Shown here one piece after another: positions 7,518-15,991 of a stretch of DNA of 24,638 nucleotides. The DNA is from Prevotella sp. UBA4376 (GTDB lineage: Bacteria; Bacteroidota; Bacteroidia; Bacteroidales; Bacteroidaceae), in contig DGRY01000123.1 of NCBI GenBank assembly GCA_002391185.1, forward strand, positions 1 to 24,638, in the 5' to 3' direction. Position 1 is the first letter of the stretch. Each line of letters starts with the position of its first letter. The translations under genes were made by a program, and so were the position numbers. Under the pieces are notes generated by a model. That model was not told the DNA's origin, made no database searches, and saw only the letters and a list, made by a program, of their open reading frames with translations.

Positions 7518-8714
7518 TTACCTTATCTGCAAACTTGAGTTACGGGCAAGCATACATGCCCCTATAACTCCTGCACGCTCACCAAGCTTGGAAATAAGGA
7601 AGTTAGTGTCCTTATTAACTAATCCAAGAGAATACTTCATAACAGAAGAACGTATGGCATGAAGAAGATAATCACCTGTAAGTGATAATGTTCCACCTAT
7701 TATCACTAATTCTGGATTAAAGATGTTTATCATACCAGCAAGAGCTTCACCTAAGCGTCTACCAATGCCCTCAACAACATCTATGCACAGAGGATCCTCA
7801 CGATTAGTAGCTGATATAATTTCACTAAGAGGAATATCACCTATCTCATGGGGGGAAAGTATAGACGTTTCACCTTGAGCTATACGCTCATTAACCAATC
7901 GATGGAAAGCTCTACCTGAGGCTTCAGTCTCCAAACAGCCTTTTTTACCACAATGACAAAGTATATCATTATCAAACATATGTATGTGTCCAATCTCACC
8001 AGCAAACCCCGAGCAACCTTTATACAGGTTTCCACCAATAATGATGCCCATACCTAATCCCCAACTCAAATTAACAAAAAGAATATTACTTTCACCTTTT
8101 ACGCATCCAGACATATACTCTCCATAGGTCATAGCACGAGTATCATTCTCTATATTTACAGAATAACCTATCTTTTCGCTGATAAGTGAACACAGAGATG
8201 ATTCTGAGAAATTAAAAATACTATAACTGTAGCCAGTATCAGGATTTACTCGACCTGATATATTGAAGTTTACATTCAAAATCTTACTTTTATCAACCTT
8301 TGCCTTATCAATAAAAGAGACAACATCTTCACAAAGTTCATCTAACGACTCCATTGTGTTTTGCTGATGATAAACAACGCTATCAAGATCTATTAAGTCG
8401 CCCCTAAAATTCATCAATCCAATCTTAACTTCATCAGGCATCATGTCAACACCAACAAAATAGCCAGAATTAGGATTTAAGCCATACAAGTTAGGCTTTC
8501 GACCTTCATCAGTTTCTAATTTCCCATATTCATCGACAAATCCATCTTCACACATCTCCCCAATAATCTTGGCTACAGTTGGCACACTCAATCCTAACTC
8601 CTTGGCAAGATCATTATTCGTGGAGTTACCATTCATGATAAAGTAATTAACAATGCGACTCTTTAGAACCACATTCTTACTGTCTTTGTCATTATTGAAA
8701 ATATTATTCATCAT
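7518..8714 (-). CDS. ROK-family transcriptional repressor
   Basis: The 398-residue protein has an N-terminal winged helix (about residues 18-75; NNDLAKELGLSVPTVAKIIGEM is the helix-turn-helix, and GRKPNLYGLN its end) and a C-terminal ROK sugar-binding domain. The zinc site is present: His243 in GEIGH and Cys253, Cys255 and Cys260 in CHCGKKGC. The phosphate loop usually reading DIGGTK in sugar kinases reads GVDMMPDEVKIG here, so ATP binding and kinase activity are probably lost, as in NagC/Mlc/XylR-type repressors. It is the last gene of the minus operon, 22 bases after the lipoprotein gene, and is the only regulator in the sugar locus. It probably binds the 12550-12746 divergent promoter region. 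The inducer is unknown; amino sugars or hexoses are usual for the family. Confidence 0.9.
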   Translation of the reverse strand: MMNNIFNNDKDSKNVVLKSRIVNYFIMNGNSTNNDLAKELGLSVPTVAKIIGEMCEDGFVDEYGKLETDEGRKPNLYGLNPNSGYFVGVDMMPDEVKIGLMNFRGDLIDLDSVVYHQQNTMESLDELCEDVVSFIDKAKVDKSKILNVNFNISGRVNPDTGYSYSIFNFSESSLCSLISEKIGYSVNIENDTRAMTYGEYMSGCVKGESNILFVNLSWGLGMGIIIGGNLYKGCSGFAGEIGHIHMFDNDILCHCGKKGCLETEASGRAFHRLVNERIAQGETSILSPHEIGDIPLSEIISATNREDPLCIDVVEGIGRRLGEALAGMINIFNPELVIIGGTLSLTGDYLLHAIRSSVMKYSLGLVNKDTNFLISKLGERAGVIGACMLARNSSLQIR

Positions 8715-8736
8715 TATAATATATTTATTTTTCTAT

Positions 8737-10053
8737 TTACATCAGCATTCCTCCTGCTCTCATGCCTTTCTCTACTTCCTTCCACAGTTCTGGATGCATT
8801 ATCAAGTGTACAATATCAAAAATCATAACTCCATCACTCTCACGAAGATTCATCTCTATTTCACGACTTAGTTTCTCTGGTTCATCAAAAAGTTGACTCA
8901 CCAACACACTACCACAAAAAGGATGACCACCAAAGATATTACGCAGCTTTTTATTTGAGCCTTCGACACAATACCATGTGCCACTCTGTGCCTCAGAATC
9001 AGTTTCGTTCCACACCAAATGCTGATTACTATTATATTCAGCTATCGTTACATCAGAATAGTAATTTCCCGCCATATAAAAATCAAGTAATTCCATATAT
9101 CCGGTATTCTTATACTCAGGCAAAGCCCAATCATAATCATTTGATGGATCATAGGTATTACTTGCAAAATTTACACCTACCTCATAATATGAAGGATACC
9201 ATGCACCTGTATATGTACCAAATTCAACATTTGAATTGATATCTTTAACTGTCTGACGCAACTCAACCATTGCATCATGGATATTCTTTGCACGCCAATA
9301 AATCCACTGCTTAAACCATTGTCCTCTTTGAACATGATACTTTTCATCATCACCTTTCTGCCAACTGAAAATATCCTCTGGGAAACGCTTCAGCTTCTTA
9401 CCAATAAATTCTTCAAAAAGTTTTCGGGAATGATTTGAAAAATCAGTACCTATACCTTCATAACGTACTCGATCAAGAACTACACCATCAAGCGAAGGAT
9501 ACAACTTAATTAAATCTCCAAGCACACCTGTAATATGCTTACGATAGTCCTCATTTAAAGGATCTACCATACCATCGTACGTTTCCTTAACCTTCATAAT
9601 TGGAACTATACCCTGTGGAGTGTAAACCATAGAAGCCCAGTCACTATGACCTGAATACAATAATCCTTTTTCATATGTATTATGAGCAGCACAAAAACAA
9701 TTCATAGATGCTCTAACCTTTAGTCCTAATTGATGTCCTGTCTGAATAAAACGACCTAAATAATCAAAATCACGACGTTCATATCCCATCCAACTCTTCA
9801 TCATAGGAGCCTTATCTGTTTTGAAAAAAACTTCACCTGTAATAGGTCTTACATCCACAACTATATCTGTAAAACCAAGATTACGACATTTTTTAAGATA
9901 ATAGTCTATACTGTCAGGATTACTAAAACGTTTAAAATTAGCTTCACCATCAATCCACATAACAGCTGTTTTCTTCTTTTCAAATGTCGTCTCGGCATCT
10001 ACACAAGAAACCAAAGAGAGCAACAATAGCAAAAGTATGTTTATTTTTTTCAT
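8737..10053 (-). CDS. Putative glycoside hydrolase lipoprotein (GHL10/amylase-like barrel)
   Basis: The 438-residue product has a lipoprotein signal (LSLVSC, Cys17) followed by acidic residues. The body resembles a TIM-barrel of the glycosidase-like groups: TAVMWIDGEANF and GFTDIVVDVRPITGEV at strands 1-2, RASMNCF near strand 3, and DGVVLDRVRYEG with Asp194-Arg195 near strand 4, the place where related barrels have D-x-(V/I)-R-(Y/F). WYPSYYEVGVNF and YMELLDFYMAGNYYS continue the barrel. Substrate is unknown, and catalytic acids cannot be fixed from one sequence. It lies between the permease (5 bases away) and the repressor in the minus operon, so it probably acts on the same sugar at the cell surface or in the periplasm. 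Confidence 0.72.
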   Translation of the reverse strand: MKKINILLLLLLSLVSCVDAETTFEKKKTAVMWIDGEANFKRFSNPDSIDYYLKKCRNLGFTDIVVDVRPITGEVFFKTDKAPMMKSWMGYERRDFDYLGRFIQTGHQLGLKVRASMNCFCAAHNTYEKGLLYSGHSDWASMVYTPQGIVPIMKVKETYDGMVDPLNEDYRKHITGVLGDLIKLYPSLDGVVLDRVRYEGIGTDFSNHSRKLFEEFIGKKLKRFPEDIFSWQKGDDEKYHVQRGQWFKQWIYWRAKNIHDAMVELRQTVKDINSNVEFGTYTGAWYPSYYEVGVNFASNTYDPSNDYDWALPEYKNTGYMELLDFYMAGNYYSDVTIAEYNSNQHLVWNETDSEAQSGTWYCVEGSNKKLRNIFGGHPFCGSVLVSQLFDEPEKLSREIEMNLRESDGVMIFDIVHLIMHPELWKEVEKGMRAGGMLM

Positions 10054-10058
10054 CTTAA

Positions 10059-11441
10059 TTATTTTTTATTCCAATAACGTTCTATATCCTCCAAAGATTT
10101 ACCTGCAGTTTCTGGTACCAAGCGCCACATAATAAGCATATAAGGTACACACATAAATGCAAAAAGTAGAAAGGTTCCTGATGGAGAAAGATTTTGTAAC
10201 ATCCATGGTGTGAGTTGCCCAATTAGATAAGTACCTATCCACAGAGAGAATCCTGCTATTGACATCGCAAGTCCTCGCACACTATTGGGATACATCTCAG
10301 AAAGCAACACAAACACAATAGCACTTATCGAAATAGCACAACAGAACACATACAGTAGGAAGAAAATAAGCATAAAATAAACAGATAATGCCCATTGAGC
10401 TACAAAAGCAAAATATACAGCAATAAGAATAAGACTAACTATCATTCCTGATACACCATAATATATAAGCTTTTTTCTACCTACACGGTCAATGATGAAC
10501 ATGGCAATAATTGTAGTTATCATATTAACAATGCCCACAAGAACCTGACAGAATAAAGGATCATCAAAACCTGCATCCTTGAATATTGATGGGCCATAAT
10601 ATAGAACTGCATTTACTCCCATAAACTGACCTAACATTGCTATACATACACCAATAACAACAGCCTTTATAATACCAGGACGTAGAAGTGAACGCCAGTT
10701 AGATTTCACTTCTGAAGAAATAGTTGATAGTGTGTCAGCTATCTGATTACTAATATCTTCTTCGCTAATATAAATTTTCGCATACACTTTTGAAGCCACG
10801 CTTTGTCTATGCTGAACAATAAGCCAGCGAGGACTCTCTGGAATAAAAAATATTATACACAAGAAAAGTATAGCTGGAAGACATTCCATTCCCAACATGC
10901 CTCTCCAAACTTCTTCTACAAATACAAGATTTACCAAACCTATACCAGATGTTGCTGTAAGAGAATGATTGAGTAATAGATAATTTACAAAATAAGCAGC
11001 AAGAAAACCTATAGTAACAGCAAGTTGATAAAGAGATACCATCTGACCACGATAACGAGTAATAGCTATCTCTGAGATATAAACAGGAGCCACTATAGAA
11101 ACAATTCCAATTCCCACTCCACCTATAATACGATAAACAACAAGCCACTGAAAATCAGGAGATAAAGCACATCCTGCTGCAGAAACAGTGAAGAGTATTG
11201 CCGAAATGAACATTGTGGGACGTCGACCTAATCTGTCACTCATAACACCTGCAACAGACACCCCACATATTGAACCTATAAGAGCACAACCAACATACCA
11301 TCCTTGCTGAATAACATCAAGATGAAACTGTGACACAACCTGATCTATTGTACCTGAAATAACAGCTGTATCATAACCAAAAAGCAAACCACCAAGAGCG
11401 GCTACTATGGCAAGAAAAAATACATAACCTAATCGAATCAT
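10059..11441 (-). CDS. Sugar porter family MFS transporter
   Basis: The 460-residue protein has about 12 hydrophobic segments. Sugar-porter motifs are present: GGLLFGYDTAVISG (17-30) in the first segment, SDRLGRRPT after the second, PESPRWLIVQ before the central loop, DRVGRKK after the eighth, and PETAGKSLEDIE at the C-terminus (usual form PETKG). This is the XylE/GLUT-like family, mostly proton-coupled monosaccharide uptake across the inner membrane. A short stretch between segments 5 and 6 (LLLNHSLTATSGIGLVNLVFVEEVW) is typical of bacterial hexose/pentose porters. The gene is 25 bases after the DUF4434 gene and 5 bases before the lipoprotein gene. It is the only inner-membrane sugar carrier in the locus. 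Confidence 0.93.
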   Translation of the reverse strand: MIRLGYVFFLAIVAALGGLLFGYDTAVISGTIDQVVSQFHLDVIQQGWYVGCALIGSICGVSVAGVMSDRLGRRPTMFISAILFTVSAAGCALSPDFQWLVVYRIIGGVGIGIVSIVAPVYISEIAITRYRGQMVSLYQLAVTIGFLAAYFVNYLLLNHSLTATSGIGLVNLVFVEEVWRGMLGMECLPAILFLCIIFFIPESPRWLIVQHRQSVASKVYAKIYISEEDISNQIADTLSTISSEVKSNWRSLLRPGIIKAVVIGVCIAMLGQFMGVNAVLYYGPSIFKDAGFDDPLFCQVLVGIVNMITTIIAMFIIDRVGRKKLIYYGVSGMIVSLILIAVYFAFVAQWALSVYFMLIFFLLYVFCCAISISAIVFVLLSEMYPNSVRGLAMSIAGFSLWIGTYLIGQLTPWMLQNLSPSGTFLLFAFMCVPYMLIMWRLVPETAGKSLEDIERYWNKK

Positions 11442-11466
11442 AATACAAGATTATTATAGGTAGCAA

Positions 11467-12549
11467 CTACATATTAAAATATTCCTTATATCGATTATAT
11501 AAGTGATGAGCCTGTATATAGGAAGACTGAGGACTCATAAAATGAGAAAACTCAAAGGTGATAGCCTTATCGTAATGACAACGCTTAGCTGCTTCAAGCT
11601 TCAAGCGTAGCTTATCAAACTTGATAGGCAAAAAGCGTATAGGCATATCACGATCAAAAGTCTCTGCATTGGTCCAACATTGCATGCCATATTTATCAGC
11701 CAATTTTTTGTTCACAGAGAAGAAAGCATCAAGTTCGTCATAATCAATATGGCCATCCTGAAAAGCACAAGCATCAACAACATCATGAATGCCATCAAAG
11801 ATTTCATTCCATTCACGTTCATGTTGCTCAACACTCACAGCCTGCTCCTTAGTAAGTGTTGAAGGATCAGAAACGGCTTTTTTTCCATCTATCCATGGTG
11901 AAATAAACACAGGAAGCCCACCAGAAACATCCTTGCACTGTTTACCCATAGAATGGAAAGCATGAATTGCACCACGTGTCTGGCGAGATATCTCAGTACT
12001 GATATACCATCCACCAAAACTCTTATGATGCCCATAACGCTTCCATACTTCATCAATCACATATTTGTTATCTTCTATTTCATGAGACATATCACCTGTA
12101 TCCCAATAAACACCAGAATCATAAAGACCAAAATAGAATTTCATTCCATACTTATCGGATAAGCGAAGATACATATCTATAAGATCAACAGAAGGCATAT
12201 AGCATCCTTTCTTCAAAAGATAAGGTGAAGGATAAGTCAGAAACTTGCGATAGCCAGAACGAATAACTATAACAGTATCAATACCAATAGATTTCATATA
12301 ACGGAAATCCTGATCCCATTCCTTTTCACCCCAATTCTGATGGGGTATATCATGAGAAATCTCATCAAGAAATGTACCAGTAATCTTCAATCCATTATTA
12401 CGTGGAACTATTAAACCTCCATTTGTGTTGGAATCAATTTGAGAATGAACGTTGTTTGCTATCATTTCTCCCTTTGTCAAAAAAGGAGCTGCGAAGCTTG
12501 CTGCTCCGAGCGCCATAAACTCTTTCAAAAAATTACGTCTGTTTAGCAT
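11467..12549 (-). CDS. DUF4434-type exported protein with Tat signal
   Basis: The 360-residue product begins MLNRRNFLKEF, a twin-arginine motif (Arg4-Arg5, Phe7-Leu8-Lys9), then a hydrophobic stretch ending near FAAPF. The mature part reads like a glycosidase-type barrel: LKITGTFLDEISHD, NWGEKEWDQDFRYMKSIGIDTVIVIRSGY, YGMKFYFGLYDSG, GGWYISTEIS and FQDGHIDYDELDAF. These resemble the DUF4434 group, for which no firm enzyme activity is known to me. Conserved acidic residues in ISTEIS and in CWTNAETFD are candidates for catalysis. It is the first gene of the minus operon and faces the SusC gene across a 197-base regulatory gap. Tat export would mean folding in the cytoplasm before transport, perhaps with a cofactor or metal. 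Confidence 0.78.
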   Translation of the reverse strand: MLNRRNFLKEFMALGAASFAAPFLTKGEMIANNVHSQIDSNTNGGLIVPRNNGLKITGTFLDEISHDIPHQNWGEKEWDQDFRYMKSIGIDTVIVIRSGYRKFLTYPSPYLLKKGCYMPSVDLIDMYLRLSDKYGMKFYFGLYDSGVYWDTGDMSHEIEDNKYVIDEVWKRYGHHKSFGGWYISTEISRQTRGAIHAFHSMGKQCKDVSGGLPVFISPWIDGKKAVSDPSTLTKEQAVSVEQHEREWNEIFDGIHDVVDACAFQDGHIDYDELDAFFSVNKKLADKYGMQCWTNAETFDRDMPIRFLPIKFDKLRLKLEAAKRCHYDKAITFEFSHFMSPQSSYIQAHHLYNRYKEYFNM

Positions 12550-12561
12550 ATTAATAAGGTG

Positions 12562-12574
12562 TAACCATGGGTTA
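12562..12574. promoter_or_regulatory. Short palindrome before the DUF4434 gene
   Basis: TAACC and GGTTA flank an ATG centre as a perfect 5-3-5 inverted repeat, 13 bases upstream of the DUF4434 start. It could be an operator in the leader of the minus operon. The short length makes chance occurrence possible. Confidence 0.25.
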
Positions 12575-12609
12575 ATAAATTGTTTTTCTTAAATCGGTCG
12601 CAATTTAGC

Positions 12610-12649
12610 AAATATTTTAATAAGTACCAAAGTTTTTTCTAAATATTTT
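12610..12649. promoter_or_regulatory. Candidate operator pair in the divergent promoter region
   Basis: AAATATTTT occurs at 12610-12618 and again at 12641-12649, each containing the palindrome AAATATTT. They are 31 bases apart, about three helical turns. The second overlaps the -33 element of the SusC promoter. This places them well for a dimeric repressor controlling both operons, with the ROK protein the obvious candidate. AT-rich sequence makes chance matches possible. Confidence 0.35.
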
Positions 12650-12679
12650 TGGAAGTAACGGATTATATTTATATATTTG
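12648..12679 (+). promoter_or_regulatory. Promoter of the SusC operon
   Basis: TTTG (12648-12651), a 20-base spacer and TATATTTG (12672-12679, exact TAnnTTTG) form a full Bacteroidetes housekeeping promoter. Transcription would start near 12686, giving a leader of about 60-75 bases. No ECF-sigma or hybrid two-component regulator gene lies nearby, which fits simple repression. Confidence 0.75.
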
Positions 12680-12746
12680 CCACCAGAAATCAACACAATA
12701 CTCATCAACGAAACACAAAATAACTAACAATATATATTCATTAATA

Positions 12747-15700
12747 ATGTATATCATGATGAAAATCAAAACCAACAGTAGAAACTCAACACTTAGAAAA
12801 GCATTTCTGCTGTCTTTATTATCATTATTCTGCTGCATGCAGTCCGTTCAAGCACAGAATATGATTAAAGGACATGTGACAGATGCTTTAGGTGAAAGCC
12901 TACCTGGAGTAAGTGTTCAGGTAAGCGGAAACGACAAAGACGGTGCGATCACCGATGTAAATGGAAACTACAGCGTCAAGGCTGCAGTCAAAGACATTTT
13001 AGTTTTCTCGTACATCGGAATGAAAACACAACGGGTCAAAGTAGGAAATCGAAAAAACATCAACGTGCAGATGACTGATGACGAATCTACACTTAATGAT
13101 GTGATTGTGGTAGGTTATGGAACTGCACGCAAGCAATCGCTTACAGGAGCCGTTTCTGCAATGAAAGGCGATGAACTTCTACAAGGCCCATCAACCAACA
13201 TTTCAAGTTTACTTGCAGGAAAACTACCTGGACTATCATCTATTCAAACATCAGGAGAACCTGGCAACGACCAAGCATCATTACGCGTACGTGGCTCGTA
13301 CTACACTCCGTTGTACATCGTAGATGGTAGGCCTCGCTCTATTAATGATGTAGATCCCTATGACGTAGAAAGTGTATCTGTACTCAAAGATGGTGCTGCA
13401 GCTGCCGTTTATGGTTTAAATGCAGCTGGAGGTGTTGTCATTATTACAACTAAGAAAGGTCACCAAGGCAAAACACAGGTAAGCTACGACGGACAGTTCG
13501 GTATCTCTGTAAATGCAAACTTCCCTAAATTCATGAATGCTGCAGAGTATGCCGATTACTACAACATGGCAGACTTAATGGACAAACTTACCGGTACAAC
13601 AATCACTTCACGTGAAGACTACACTCCTGTATTTACCCGCAAAAATGTTGAAGCAATGCTAAATGATGACCCTTCAGACGGATGGGATAACGTCAACTAC
13701 ATTGATAAAGTTTTTGGAACCGGCACTAACATGAAACACAACGTAACACTACAAGGTGGTAACGAAACGTCTCACTACTTCCTTTCAGGAGGATATATGA
13801 AACAAAAGGGAAATATTGAGAATTTTGATTATCGACGCTATAACATGCGAATAAACCTTGACAGTAAGGTAGGAAAGGATGTAAAGGTTACCTTTGGAGC
13901 TGTAGGAAATGTTGGACGAAGAAATACTCCTGGATATGCATCAGGAGGATCTGACGACGGAAGTGAAGGTTCTGGAGAAGTTGGCTGGTTATCAATAGGG
14001 CATCAAGCCATTATGATGCATCCATACCTTCCAGAAAGGAAGAATGGCTTATATACCGGCACATTACCAAAGAACGCAGCTGTTTCATATAGTCCTTTAG
14101 CTGCCATATATGAATCTGGTTCACAAGCAACACGCAGCACAGAACTGGAATCTAATTTAAACATTGAATATGCTGCACCATGGCTCAAGGGACTCACATT
14201 TAAGGCTACTGGTTCATATGACTATTTGTCATCAATGAATAAGAATATAGCAACCCCTTATCAAACTTATACCATGTCAACAGCTTCTGATAGTTTTGGC
14301 ACCTATTTTCTGCAAGATGATCCTCGTAGCTCTATCAATACTCAGGTCCATTTAGGTCAAGGGCAATACACTACAGAGCAGTTAGTTGGTCAATTAAGCG
14401 CAGAATATACACAAAGTTTTGGTAAACATAATGTTGACGCCTTGCTACTTGTTGAAGCTCGCGACTGGAAATGTTCAAATATGGCAGCCTACGTGCAAAA
14501 CATTCCTTTTGCTCAATTGGCAGAGCTAAGCTATGGAAATGCTATCACAAGTTCATCACCAGTATCAGGATACAGTGGGCATACAAGAACAGCAGGATAT
14601 GTATTCCGCTTAAAGTATGACTACAATAATACATATCTTGCAGAATTCAGCGGACGTTACGACGGTTCATATAATTTCAATGGAAACAAGTCAGATAAGC
14701 GTTGGGGCTTCTTCCCTTCTGTTTCTATAGCTTGGCGTATCTCACAAATGAAGTTTATGGAAAGCACTAACAAATGGCTTAGCGATCTAAAGGTTCGTGC
14801 TTCTGTCGGCATGTCTGGAAATGATGGTGTGCCCGCTTACTCCTTCCTAAGTACATATTCTTTTGGCGCAAACAGAATCATTAATGGTGCTGCTGTTAAG
14901 ACTCTCTACACAAGTGCTGTGCCAAACCAAGACCTAACCTGGTCGAAGACACGTTCACAAAACATTGGCTTTGACGCCACATTATGGAATGGATTGTTAA
15001 GTGTGGAATTCGATTATTTCTATAACTACAACTATGACCTTCTTGCAGCTATGGGTGGCAATATGGCACCATCTATGGGTGGATACTATACTACATACCA
15101 AAACTACAGCTCATACGCTGTAAAAGGATTTGAATGGACTATCACACATCGCAACAAATTCATGTTGGCAAACAAACCTTTCGCATATAGTATTGGGGTT
15201 AATATGACAGAAGCAACAAGCAAGTGGCTGAAATATCCCGACTCACCAAACACCAACGATTGGCGCAAGAGAGTAGGTACAAGCGTTGACGCATATAACG
15301 CATGGATTGCAGAAGGCTTGTTCCGTTCTGAAGAAGAAATTGACAATTCTGCATGGTATGGCACACGACCAAATGTTGGTGATATAAAATACAAAGACCT
15401 TAATGGTGATAATAAGATTGACGAACAAGACAAAGCACGTATTGGTCGTAGCAATAGACCTGAAATAACAATGGGTCTTAACCTTAGTGCAAGTTGGAAT
15501 GGAATAGATTTCTTTGCCCAGTTCACAGGTGGTTTCAAGTTTGATGTTTCACTCTTAGGAACTTACTACAATGGATACGATGACAATACCGTATGGACAC
15601 AAACATTTAAAGAAGGAGCTAATTCTCCTCTGTGGCTTGTGCAAAACAGCTACAGTATTGATAATACAGAAGGAACATATCCACGACTTACACTTGGAAA

Positions 15701-15974
15701 TATGAGCCACGGTGGTGATAACGGACTAGCATCAACTTTCTGGATGATGAAAGGTGACTATGTACGTCTGAAAACATGCCAATTAGGCTACACACTACCA
15801 TCTAAATGGATTAACAGAATTGGACTTCAGAAGATTCGCATCTATGTTGAAGGTTCTAATCTCTTCACAATTGACAACCTTCCTGCAGGTGTAGATCCAG
15901 AATCTCCTCGCGTCAACAATGGTTACTATCCACAACAAAGAACATATATGGGTGGTATTAACATCACATTCTAA
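12747..15974 (+). CDS. susC-like: SusC-like TonB-dependent outer-membrane transporter
   Basis: The 1075-residue product has a signal peptide ending near SVQA|Q (about residue 36). The ATGs at 12756 and 12759 are equally good starts, and the first ATG falls in a small palindrome. A carboxypeptidase-D-like domain follows (about 40-115, IKGHVTDALGESLPGVSV), then the TonB-box region DVIVVGYGTARKQSLTGAVS and the plug with LRVRGSYYTPLYIVDGRPR and VSVLKDGAAAAVYGLNAAGG. The C-terminal barrel ends GGINITF. No STN domain is present, so it does not look like a FecR-signalling transporter. With SusD it should import an oligosaccharide or other ligand across the outer membrane. First gene of the plus operon. 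Confidence 0.95.
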   Translation: MYIMMKIKTNSRNSTLRKAFLLSLLSLFCCMQSVQAQNMIKGHVTDALGESLPGVSVQVSGNDKDGAITDVNGNYSVKAAVKDILVFSYIGMKTQRVKVGNRKNINVQMTDDESTLNDVIVVGYGTARKQSLTGAVSAMKGDELLQGPSTNISSLLAGKLPGLSSIQTSGEPGNDQASLRVRGSYYTPLYIVDGRPRSINDVDPYDVESVSVLKDGAAAAVYGLNAAGGVVIITTKKGHQGKTQVSYDGQFGISVNANFPKFMNAAEYADYYNMADLMDKLTGTTITSREDYTPVFTRKNVEAMLNDDPSDGWDNVNYIDKVFGTGTNMKHNVTLQGGNETSHYFLSGGYMKQKGNIENFDYRRYNMRINLDSKVGKDVKVTFGAVGNVGRRNTPGYASGGSDDGSEGSGEVGWLSIGHQAIMMHPYLPERKNGLYTGTLPKNAAVSYSPLAAIYESGSQATRSTELESNLNIEYAAPWLKGLTFKATGSYDYLSSMNKNIATPYQTYTMSTASDSFGTYFLQDDPRSSINTQVHLGQGQYTTEQLVGQLSAEYTQSFGKHNVDALLLVEARDWKCSNMAAYVQNIPFAQLAELSYGNAITSSSPVSGYSGHTRTAGYVFRLKYDYNNTYLAEFSGRYDGSYNFNGNKSDKRWGFFPSVSIAWRISQMKFMESTNKWLSDLKVRASVGMSGNDGVPAYSFLSTYSFGANRIINGAAVKTLYTSAVPNQDLTWSKTRSQNIGFDATLWNGLLSVEFDYFYNYNYDLLAAMGGNMAPSMGGYYTTYQNYSSYAVKGFEWTITHRNKFMLANKPFAYSIGVNMTEATSKWLKYPDSPNTNDWRKRVGTSVDAYNAWIAEGLFRSEEEIDNSAWYGTRPNVGDIKYKDLNGDNKIDEQDKARIGRSNRPEITMGLNLSASWNGIDFFAQFTGGFKFDVSLLGTYYNGYDDNTVWTQTFKEGANSPLWLVQNSYSIDNTEGTYPRLTLGNMSHGGDNGLASTFWMMKGDYVRLKTCQLGYTLPSKWINRIGLQKIRIYVEGSNLFTIDNLPAGVDPESPRVNNGYYPQQRTYMGGINITF

Positions 15975-15991
15975 TCATAAAAAGAAAAACT

